From CAWATZ01 sp963784995 (GTDB lineage Bacteria; Planctomycetota; Planctomycetia; Gemmatales; Gemmataceae): a DNA stretch of 64,000 nucleotides. This document shows, piece by piece, positions 57,910 to 64,000 of the stretch. The notes beneath the pieces were generated by a model. That model was given only the letters and a program-made list of their open reading frames with translations. It was not told the DNA's origin and ran no database searches. The position numbers and the translations under genes were made by a program. The stretch is from positions 496,001-560,000 of the forward strand of contig CAWATZ010000002.1 of NCBI GenBank assembly GCA_963784995.1. The letters are read 5' to 3'. The stretch's first letter is position 1. Each line of letters begins with the position of its first letter.

Positions 57910-58398
57910 TTACGACGACGATGAGGAGTCCTCGTCACCCAGTTCGGCGAGCAGGTTGCGGCTCTGCTCGGCCACCTCAGCCGCGAAAGCCGGGTCTGGT
58001 TCCCGGCTCAACACCCCGGACAGGGCCGAGCCACGCCAGCTCGATTCACCACTGTGCTCGGCCTCTTGCTGGACCTTGCGCCAGTCGCGCTTGTCCCGGC
58101 CCTCATACTCCCGCAGGTCACACGCCTTGCGTGCGGTGATCAGAACCAGCACTTGCCAGAGATCGTCCCGGTCAGCAAGTCGAGGAAAGCGGCCCAGCTC
58201 GGCCGCACGACAGAAGCTGTCGAAGGCGCTCAGGGCCACGTCTTCCTCGTCGGCCGTTCCACGCGGCAGGTTACCCAGTTTCTTGCGGGCCAGGCCGATG
58301 AGCCGGCGGAAATAGCGTTCCCACAGAGCCTGCGCGATCTCACGCTCCCCCAGTTGCAACTGGTTGACCAGGCGCGTGATCGATCCCGTGGACGACAT
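57910..58398 (-). CDS. Truncated planctomycete ECF sigma factor
   Basis: 162 residues from the ATG at 58398 (AGGAAGAG upstream). Region 2 is present (ITRLVNQLQLGEREIAQALW, YFRRLIGLARKKLG, EEDVALSAFDSFCRAAELGR, LITARKACDLREYEGRDKRD). Region 4, the -35-binding domain, starts (VAEQSRNLLAELGDE) but ends after four residues in DSSSSS. The full family ends with about 50 more residues containing a helix-turn-helix, so this protein should not recognise promoters. A kinase fragment follows at once downstream. Confidence 0.75.
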   Translation of the reverse strand: MSSTGSITRLVNQLQLGEREIAQALWERYFRRLIGLARKKLGNLPRGTADEEDVALSAFDSFCRAAELGRFPRLADRDDLWQVLVLITARKACDLREYEGRDKRDWRKVQQEAEHSGESSWRGSALSGVLSREPDPAFAAEVAEQSRNLLAELGDEDSSSSS

Positions 58399-58705
58399 GG
58401 AAGCTCTTCCTTTCAGCATGAAAATGCGGATCAGATCGAGCTTCAGTATACCGGACGCCCCGGCGGCCAGCCATTGATTTCCCGACGGCGTGGCGAGACG
58501 GCGACCGATGGATTGTCGTCCCTCTGAATGGGTTATCCGTATTTGTCCCGGGAACCCTTCACGGATTGGGAAAAACCCTCCAGGTTGCCGTGGGATCGCT
58601 GCCTGCCCGGCTCGCTAGCCGCTGCTTCCGCCGTGTAGAATGTACGGCAAACCCTGTCCCCGCCGGGATGGTCCCGGCAGTATCAGCTTCAGAGGGAGTG
58701 CCGGG

Positions 58706-59407
58706 ATGGGCATCGCCGAGAGCGCCACGGCCCTGCTCGACCGCCTTTGTGAGGGAGACAGCCAGGCCCTCGGGGCGCTGTTCATGCTCTACCGGGATCG
58801 GCTCTGGCGGATGCTGTGCGTCCGTCTCGATCGTCGGCTGGCCAGCCGGGTGTCGGCCGATGACGTTCTCCAGGAGACGTTCCTGGACATGGCCCGGCGC
58901 ATCCCGGAGTATCTCGCGGACCCCGCGGTGCCGATCTACGTTTGGCTACGCTTCCTCGCGGTGCAGCGCATGCAGATGATACAGCGCGCCGACCTCGGGG
59001 CCCAGAGTCGCAGCGTGGAGATGGAGGTTCCCTTGCCGGAGGCGGGCGGGCCGTTCGCCTCACCCGAATCGATGGCAGGGCAGCTGGTCAGTCAGATGAC
59101 CTCGCCGAGCCAGGCCGCGATCAAGCACGAGTTGCAGGCCCGGCTCCGGGCTGCCCTGGACGAGATGGACCCGCTGGACCGGGAAGTCCTGGCGCTGCGG
59201 CACTTCGAGGAACTGGGCAACAACGAAACGGCCCAGATCCTGGGCATCACCCGGGAGGCCGCCAGCAAACGGGCAAGCCGAAAGGGGACCGGACCGGTTC
59301 GGCCCACGCGGGGGCAAGCCGCCGCGGCCCTGAGTCAATTCGGGACGCGATGCCTCCCCAACTCCTGCTCCTGGCGCAATTCCTCGCGAACCTGCATCAG
59401 GATCTGA
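58706..59407 (+). CDS. ECF sigma factor
   Basis: Start at the ATG at 58706 (GAGGGAG upstream). Region 2 shows ALFMLYRDRLWRMLCVRLDR and SADDVLQETFLDMARRIPEY. Region 4 shows MDPLDREVLALRHFEELGNN and ETAQILGITREAASKR, the helix-turn-helix. Directly after this the usual ten residues are replaced by a sequence with no family likeness, and the frame runs into the opposite-strand NADAR gene, so a frameshift near 59280 is likely and the true end lies before about 59335. It would direct RNA polymerase to stress or signal-dependent promoters. Divergent from the truncated sigma gene. Confidence 0.82.
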   Translation: MGIAESATALLDRLCEGDSQALGALFMLYRDRLWRMLCVRLDRRLASRVSADDVLQETFLDMARRIPEYLADPAVPIYVWLRFLAVQRMQMIQRADLGAQSRSVEMEVPLPEAGGPFASPESMAGQLVSQMTSPSQAAIKHELQARLRAALDEMDPLDREVLALRHFEELGNNETAQILGITREAASKRASRKGTGPVRPTRGQAAAALSQFGTRCLPNSCSWRNSSRTCIRI

Positions 59408-59817
59408 CCCAGGCGGTTGCGGCCACTGCCGTCGCCGCCATCGGCCCAGTAGGAATCGTTGGCCGTGTGTTCGACCAGCAGGGCCTCCCCGGTGCCCACC
59501 AGGATGGCACGCAGGTCGTCGTGCTGGGTGAATTTCGCCCGGACGGCTTCGAGCATGACCTGGTCCTTGACGCTTTCCCAATCGCGCCGCAGCGGCAGCT
59601 TGCGCGAGCGGCCCAGGTTGGCCGCTTCCCGCGCCGTCTTGCAGCGCCGGACCGCCTCCTCGTGTTCGGTGCCGGCAAACTTCTGCGCTTGAAAATAATG
59701 CTCGGAAGTCGGCCAGCGCTTGCCCTTCAGCTGGATCGGATGCCGGGAGAAATTCGAGAAACAGCCGTGTTCGCCCGTGGTGCTGTAAAAATGAATGACC
59801 TGCCGGGTGTCGCTCAT
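59335..59817 (-). CDS. NADAR (YbiA-like) domain protein
   Basis: 160 residues from the ATG at 59817 (AAGGAG at 7 bases). Typical motifs of the family: FYSTTGEHGCFSNFSRHPIQ, RWPTSEHYFQAQKFAG, AANLGRSRKLPLRRDWESVK, and SYWADGGDGSGRNRLGQIL at the C-terminus. Members such as YbiA act on riboflavin intermediates or remove ADP-ribose from guanine in NAD-linked conflict systems. The gene lies next to a sigma-factor gene and a membrane protease, with no ADP-ribosyltransferase partner (DarT, for example) in view, so its role stays open. Confidence 0.9.
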   Translation of the reverse strand: MSDTRQVIHFYSTTGEHGCFSNFSRHPIQLKGKRWPTSEHYFQAQKFAGTEHEEAVRRCKTAREAANLGRSRKLPLRRDWESVKDQVMLEAVRAKFTQHDDLRAILVGTGEALLVEHTANDSYWADGGDGSGRNRLGQILMQVREELRQEQELGRHRVPN

Positions 59818-60022
59818 GGGATGGCTCCTTGAACTCATATCGTGTCATCAAAACACAAACTAAAGAGCAACATACCACAGATCGCGCCCGCTGTCCACTC
59901 CCAGGTGGCATTTGCTCTCGGAGCAATCCGGCGTGGGCCTCCCAGGTTCCCTTGCCGGTTGTGGTCCCGGGCACGACCATTGCAGCAAGGCGTTCTCTGC
60001 TCCGCCAAACAAGGAGGCAGCC

Positions 60023-61114
60023 GTGAAGTGGTCGTTGCGGATTGTCCGCATCGGGAACGTGAGCCTGGCGATTCATGGCGCGTTCCTGCTGCTGCTGGGC
60101 TGGGAAGTCCTGTCGCGGTTGCTGGAAAACCCGGCGGAACAGCGCTGGTGGAAGGCCCTTCAGGAGGGATTGTTCGCCCTGGTGGTGGTCGCCCTGCTGG
60201 TGCTGCACGAGTTGGGTCATCTCCTGGCCGCGGCCCGGTACGGCAGCTGGACCCGGGAGATCACGCTGCTGCCTCTGGGCGGCATAGCCCGGCTGGATCG
60301 GCCCTTGCCGGGTGTACGCCAGGAGGTGGTCGTGGCCCTGGCGGGACCGGCGGTGAACTTGCTGCTGGCGGGGCTCTTCCTGGGTGGGCTGGCCCTGGAG
60401 AATGCCGCGAATCTGGGGGGCCGCCTCCTGGCTGCCGGCGATTTCCTGACCCGGGTGTTCTGGGTCAACGTGGCCCTGGCCGGCAGCAATCTGCTGCCGG
60501 GGCTGCCGCTGGACGGCGGCCGGGTGCTGCGGGCGCTGCTGGCGGGCCAGGGCCATCCGGGCGAGGGCACCCTGACCGCGGCCGCCGTGGGTCAGGGCCT
60601 GGCCCTGCTGGCCGGCTTTGTCGGTTTGCTGACCGGCCACGCCTTGCTGCTGTTTTTGGCCCTGTGCGTCTGGATCGGCGCTGCTCACGAGGCCAGCCTG
60701 TCCCAGCAATTGTTGCCGCTGGCCACGCTTCGGGTCGGCCAGACGATGATCCGCGACTTCCGCACCCTCCGGCCGGACGACACCCTGGCCGTGGCCACGC
60801 GGCACGTCCTGGCCGGGTTTCCGCACGATTTCCCGGTCGAGGAGGAGGGTCGCCTGGTCGGCATGCTGCCGCGGGGCGACCTGCTGACGGCCCTGGCCCG
60901 CCAGGGGGAGACGGTCCCCGTCGCCACGGTCATGCGCCGCGATTATCCGACCGCCAACCCGGCCGAGACTCTGCAGGACGTGCTGGAGCATTTCCAGAAT
61001 TGCAGTTACCAGGCCCTGCCGGTGGTGCAAGACGGCAAGATCGTGGGACTGCTGACGATGGATGCGCTGGGGGAGCTGCTGGCACTGCGTTCGGGGCGAG
61101 CGGAGCGCCGTTGA
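60023..61114 (+). CDS. Site-2 protease (M50) with CBS pair
   Basis: 363 residues from the GTG at 60023 (AAGGAGG at 5 bases). About six membrane helices; HELGH in VVALLVLHELGHLLAAARYG binds zinc, and NLLPGLPLDGGRVLRALL gives the third ligand, the NPDG-like motif. The C-terminal third has two CBS domains (TLRPDDTLAVATRHVLAG, FPVEEEGRLVGMLPRGDLL, CSYQALPVVQDGKIVGLLTM). The enzyme cuts proteins inside the membrane, often releasing anti-sigma-bound factors; the ECF sigma gene nearby is a tempting but unproven target. Confidence 0.9.
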   Translation: MKWSLRIVRIGNVSLAIHGAFLLLLGWEVLSRLLENPAEQRWWKALQEGLFALVVVALLVLHELGHLLAAARYGSWTREITLLPLGGIARLDRPLPGVRQEVVVALAGPAVNLLLAGLFLGGLALENAANLGGRLLAAGDFLTRVFWVNVALAGSNLLPGLPLDGGRVLRALLAGQGHPGEGTLTAAAVGQGLALLAGFVGLLTGHALLLFLALCVWIGAAHEASLSQQLLPLATLRVGQTMIRDFRTLRPDDTLAVATRHVLAGFPHDFPVEEEGRLVGMLPRGDLLTALARQGETVPVATVMRRDYPTANPAETLQDVLEHFQNCSYQALPVVQDGKIVGLLTMDALGELLALRSGRAERR

Positions 61115-61165
61115 CTCCTGCGTCTGGATGCGGCACGCATAGCCGTCTCGCCCCGGACACGTGGG

Positions 61166-61411
61166 CTACGGCGGTGGGGCCAGACGGAGGACGTAGACGT
61201 CGCCGTTGTGGTTGGCGGTGAACAGGTAGCGGCCGTCGGTGGTGATGGCCAGGCGATGGACGGTCCCCGGCAACCGCCATTCCCGGAGCCTCCCGGGTCC
61301 GGGCTCACCGGGCATCAGGCGCATCCGATCGGGGTCATTCGTCCAGCCGTAGCGCCTGGCAAACTCCTCGGGCGTGAGCGTCTCCTGGCACCTTATTCTC
61401 ACCTTTGGCAT
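61166..61411 (-). pseudogene. C-terminal WD40-type fragment
   Basis: 81 codons from an ATG at 61411. It reads TPEEFARRYGWTNDPDRMRL and then one beta-propeller-like blade (TVHRLAITTDGRYLFTANHN, GDVYVLRLAPPP). This looks like the last blade of a larger propeller protein whose remainder is absent. It may be expressed as a small protein, but a gene remnant is more likely. Confidence 0.5.
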
Positions 61412-61455
61412 TCGTGTGACATCGAGCTGCGGCAGGACAACAGGTTTTGCAACTT

Positions 61456-62187
61456 CTACGCTGTGCCCTTTGGCGTCGGAGGATCTTCCCCAGGAGTATC
61501 TCCCTTCGGGGAGGGGGGTGCCGGCGCAGGTGCTGGCATGGTCACTGGCGGAGCCGTCTGGACCGTAAACGCTGCCGAATAACGCTCGTATCCCTCCTTG
61601 AATTCTTTGTAGAGATCGTCATACGTCATGCAGACCACTGGATGAGAGTTGACGATGACATTGTGTGTCCTCCACCGCAGCCTGCGGATATCGTCGGCAT
61701 CTAACCCTTCATTCCTGCCAATCAGCAGAAGCCCCACGAAATCGATATGGCCGTAACCGAAGTTCCTGTGAAATCGGTCGGTTTTCTTGAAATCATCCAG
61801 ATGGCAAAACCAGTCAACGATCTGGCTGAATCCATGTTCAAAGCGTCTTGACCACTCTTTCGTCGATTTCTTGCCGACCCGTTCCAGCACAGCATCCGGA
61901 TCGCCGTTTTCAAGCTCCACGAAACAGAACTGCTTCTCCCGATTACCGAAGACGATGTCCGCTCCGTAATCACCCATGATCTGAAATTCGTAGGCGACTT
62001 GCCTGGCAACACCGATGTTCCCGAACGTGGTCCCGAAGTAGGCGGTGAGATGCAAAGATGCCTTGAATAACTCCTGAATCTCTCGCTCGTTGAGGATCTT
62101 CTTCGAGTTCAGGAGGTCACGGAGCTGATCCAGCTCTTTTTTGAACTGCACAGGGTTGAACGCAACCTCCGTGAAATCCTTGGCCAT
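61456..62187 (-). CDS. DUF4263 (Shedu-like) protein
   Basis: 243 residues. The start is the ATG at 62187 (AGGAGG at 6 bases); it shares one base with the toxin stop (TGATG). The core ADIVFGNREKQFCFVELENG followed by EWSRRFEHGFSQIVDWFCHL resembles the SduA/DUF4263 nuclease fold of Shedu defence proteins, where a D...ExK site sits on the second strand; here the last residue is Glu-Asn rather than Lys, so the active site may differ. C-terminal 35 residues are a Pro/Ala tail. Coupling to a toxin-antitoxin pair suggests a defence or quality-control role, which is inference. Confidence 0.75.
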   Translation of the reverse strand: MAKDFTEVAFNPVQFKKELDQLRDLLNSKKILNEREIQELFKASLHLTAYFGTTFGNIGVARQVAYEFQIMGDYGADIVFGNREKQFCFVELENGDPDAVLERVGKKSTKEWSRRFEHGFSQIVDWFCHLDDFKKTDRFHRNFGYGHIDFVGLLLIGRNEGLDADDIRRLRWRTHNVIVNSHPVVCMTYDDLYKEFKEGYERYSAAFTVQTAPPVTMPAPAPAPPSPKGDTPGEDPPTPKGTA

Positions 62188-62483
62188 CATGATCCTCCTG
62201 TCGGAACACTGCCAGAAGAGAGGATCGTGTCCTTTGTTGCGATGTCGATCACGTCGATGGTTTTGCTCTGCAGGTCCAGGGTATAGAATATGTGGACTTC
62301 GGTGCTTGTGCGGAACAAGTACACGGACTGCCCGGGCACGTCCAGCTTGACCGAGTGTGATCGGACAAAGGCGTCCTCTTCCCAGTTCCGGAGGTAATCA
62401 AACCAGGTGTAAACTCTTTCCCGATCATCACCGCTGAGAGTGTTCAGGAAGGTCTTGACCCGCTCCGACAACTTGACTTGCAT
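62187..62483 (-). CDS. RelE/ParE-like toxin
   Basis: 98 residues from the ATG at 62483 (GGAG upstream). A small alpha/beta protein: KLSERVKTFLNTLSGDDRER, then VYLFRTSTEVHIFYTLDLQS and IDVIDIATKD. The pattern (N-terminal helix, central YLFRTS.EVHIFYTLD strands) fits the RelE superfamily, which cleaves mRNA on the ribosome or poisons gyrase. It starts 29 bases after the antitoxin gene and shares its stop with the start of the DUF4263 gene. Confidence 0.6.
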   Translation of the reverse strand: MQVKLSERVKTFLNTLSGDDRERVYTWFDYLRNWEEDAFVRSHSVKLDVPGQSVYLFRTSTEVHIFYTLDLQSKTIDVIDIATKDTILSSGSVPTGGS

Positions 62484-62512
62484 CGCTTCACTCCATCCGG
62501 CTGGTTGAGACG

Positions 62513-62734
62513 TCAACGAAAGGCTTCGGCCTTGATCTGCTTCCAGGGGATGCCGCGGACCTGCCCGGAACGCAGCTCGGCCGAACGTTTGCGGATGACC
62601 TCGCGCCACGACTCGTCCCGAGGCGACTGGTCCGCTGGCCGCAGCGAGGCGAGCAGTGCCTCGGCAACCTCGAAGCGGTCCTCGTCCGGGAGGGGCAGCA
62701 CCGCAACAAGCAAGTGTTCAGGCGTCAGGTTCAT
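62513..62734 (-). CDS. Addiction-module antitoxin (PF09720-like)
   Basis: 73 residues from the ATG at 62734 (GGAGG at 7 bases). LPDEDRFEVAEALLASLRPA, then WREVIRKRSAELRSGQVRGI with PWKQIKAEAF, matches the small 'addiction module component' family (RAxLAxxLLxSL...IxxGxVxxIPWxE). These antitoxins usually pair with RelE/ParE-like toxins, as here. It is the first gene of the three-gene unit. Confidence 0.8.
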   Translation of the reverse strand: MNLTPEHLLVAVLPLPDEDRFEVAEALLASLRPADQSPRDESWREVIRKRSAELRSGQVRGIPWKQIKAEAFR

Positions 62735-63030
62735 ACGGCATCCTCCGAAAGAGGCTGCCGCATTATACCACCACAATCGCTGCCGTGCCATTGCGGGGCC
62801 GACGCGTTGGTCGGTTCAGGCGTAGCTCCGGGAAGGCTCCTGGCATGCTCGCAGACGAGCGCGGCGCAAATAGCAATGGCGGAATAACGGGTGGCGGAAT
62901 AACGGGACACATCTCAAACCATACGAATCCAGGATTCGTATGGTTTGAGATGTGTCCCGTTTTATTGTGTTTTATTGTCCAGCGCCGTGTTCGGCGCATG
63001 CGCCTTAGCTTGGGGCATCTCCGTCCAGCT
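62735..63030. other. Intergenic region with 30-base palindrome
   Basis: About 300 bases containing the inverted repeat at 62901-62961. Promoter boxes for the antitoxin operon must lie here but are not identified. Confidence 0.5.
62901..62961. repeat. Perfect 30-base palindrome with 1-base loop
   Basis: The arms 62901-62930 and 62932-62961 are exact complements separated by one base; the core is GGGACACATCTCAAACC. A partial copy (GGAATAACGGG) is repeated directly just before it. Such a close palindrome would form a cruciform or a very stable hairpin. Confidence 0.85.
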
Positions 63031-63468
63031 TCAGGTACATTTTCCACTATATCGTTTCGCCAACTGCGTCGTCACAGCCTGTGTAGTTGCGGGAATCTCG
63101 ATGTACTTCAGCTTCGGCACGGGCTCGTGTGGCTCCCATAGATACTCCGCTCCATATCTCGTCGGCACAACGGAGAAGTCTAACGTTTCCCCGGAAGGGC
63201 CAACCACCCATGTGTGGTACTCGCTCTTCCCCGTGCCAGTGTATGTGCCCGCGAACAGAACTACTGGCTGGTTAGTTCCGGCGTCTTCGACCCGGCCCGC
63301 TGCGATCCGGAAACCTGTCAGCCCATACTCCTTGAGTACAGCGATTGCATGGCAGGCCACATCTGGGCACCGGTCACTCCAGTCGCCGGGGAACGCCTCC
63401 TCCAGCATCGCGTGGACCTGATCAACAAGTTCCTTCCTGTGGTGGTGATTCGCTGGATTTGGCATCAT
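63031..63468 (-). CDS. Hypothetical protein with possible Cys-His-Asp triad
   Basis: About 145 residues from the ATG pair at 63468/63465. It reads ELVDQVHAMLEEAFPGDWSD, RCPDVACHAIAVLKEYGLTG, then YTGTGKSEYHTWVVGPSGET and LDFSV. A cysteine at the start of a helix, a later EYHTWV histidine and LDFS aspartate resemble the layout of transglutaminase/papain-like proteins, but I am not sure of the fold. It lies upstream of the antitoxin operon on the same strand. Confidence 0.55.
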   Translation of the reverse strand: MMPNPANHHHRKELVDQVHAMLEEAFPGDWSDRCPDVACHAIAVLKEYGLTGFRIAAGRVEDAGTNQPVVLFAGTYTGTGKSEYHTWVVGPSGETLDFSVVPTRYGAEYLWEPHEPVPKLKYIEIPATTQAVTTQLAKRYSGKCT

Positions 63469-63569
63469 TGCATCGCTCCATTGGTCTTCTGCGGCCACCG
63501 TTGTCTCCGCGGCTGAACGAACCAACTCAGAAGTCGGCTCACGCGGGAGGAGAGTGTCACTTGAATTGC

Positions 63570-64000
63570 TTATTTCTTCGATTCCTCTAAGGAATTCACG
63601 ATCATATCAACTGCCTTTTTCCCATCTAGGTCGAGCGAATGCGTAATCAGGAGCACGCCAATCGTATACTTCGGCGTCCGGAAGGCATGATACTCCAATG
63701 TAACCTTCGCATCTTCGGTAATCTCGATTTCCATCGTCCGCCCCTCTCTCTCCGATCCGAGAATTGTCCGCTTTACAGGCTTGGCGTTTTCCTTAATCAC
63801 CTTGCCCTCGCGCCCCATCTTGAACCTGTTGCGCAGATCAGCCGCGAACACTTTCGGATCAACACTTGGAGCGAAGAGCATAAAAGTGATGCTCGTGTTA
63901 GTGTCTTTATCAGCCGTGATGCGCTTGAATGCTCCCTTGTCTTCGGCTTTGACGGTCCAGCCCTTGGGATAGCTTATCGCGAGGCCGTAATGCTCAAACT
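63570..64000 (-). CDS. Hypothetical PsbP/DUF1795-like protein, 5' end outside window
   Basis: The frame is open to the last base of the window, so the start is outside. It reads YGLAISYPKGWTVKAEDKGA and FMLFAPSVDPKVFAADLRNR, then YHAFRTPKYTIGVLLITHSL. The 'YGLAISYPKGW' opening with 'G' strands and a final helix resembles PsbP-like/DUF1795 proteins, often lipoproteins. The family assignment is a guess from pattern. Confidence 0.55.
   Translation of the reverse strand, partial: FEHYGLAISYPKGWTVKAEDKGAFKRITADKDTNTSITFMLFAPSVDPKVFAADLRNRFKMGREGKVIKENAKPVKRTILGSEREGRTMEIEITEDAKVTLEYHAFRTPKYTIGVLLITHSLDLDGKKAVDMIVNSLEESKK

Overview
The window looks like a piece of a high-GC member of the Planctomycetota, most likely from the Gemmata group (Gemmataceae). 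The evidence is the gene content: very long Ser/Thr protein kinases carrying TPR modules, WD40 proteins with an alpha-helical tail, a DUF1559-like protein, a ThuA/PVC-type cytochrome c protein, an MTxxEWL-family protein, Uma2 and DUF4058-type genes, planctomycete ECF sigma factors, and many palindromic repeats both between and inside genes. I see no rRNA, tRNA, CRISPR array, phage region or transposase gene.

Layout. 1-6.0 kb: the end of a leucine-rich-repeat protein and a 1680-residue receptor-like kinase. 6.4-7.6 kb: a PadR regulator with its membrane partner. 7.6-12.6 kb (minus strand): TauD-like oxygenase, DUF1559-like protein and two overlapping ParA-like ATPases, one with membrane segments. 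12.75-19.2 kb: a secreted thioredoxin-fold protein with an in-frame TGA, and a very large tandem WD40 protein. 19.3-21.7 kb: a conserved hypothetical protein, PyrK and a pseudouridine synthase. 22.2-28.0 kb: beta-oxidation genes fadJ and thiolase, separated by a WD40 protein and a Uma2 protein. 28.5-35.0 kb: an AAA ATPase coupled to an FHA-EAL protein, converging on a kinase fused to a tubulin/FtsZ-like GTPase. 35.1-38.4 kb: secreted and squalene-cyclase-like proteins and a hicBA toxin-antitoxin pair. 38.6-46.5 kb: a giant ThuA-PVC-cytochrome c protein and two tandem kinase-derived TPR proteins without a kinase domain. 46.7-57 kb: metabolic and transport genes (methyltransferase, CBS protein, sugar-type permease, broken MFS gene, MGDG-synthase-like glycosyltransferase, LutC-like protein, EF-hand protein, Tat-exported intradiol dioxygenase) with dense palindromic repeats. 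57.4-61.4 kb: two divergent ECF sigma genes (one truncated), a NADAR protein, and a site-2 protease with CBS domains. 61.4-64 kb: an antitoxin-toxin-DUF4263 (Shedu-like) operon and two hypothetical genes.

Two global properties matter to a reader. First, roughly fifteen frameshifts and three in-frame stop codons interrupt otherwise well-conserved genes. At least four of the indels lie in short homopolymers or base doublets, so residual sequencing error is as likely as real gene decay. Second, several sequence-unrelated palindromic elements are scattered through the window, and at least three kinds lie in frame inside protein kinases. The best candidates for undescribed biology are the kinase-tubulin fusion with its AAA/FHA-EAL neighbours, the toxin-antitoxin-DUF4263 operon, and the membrane-anchored ParA pair.
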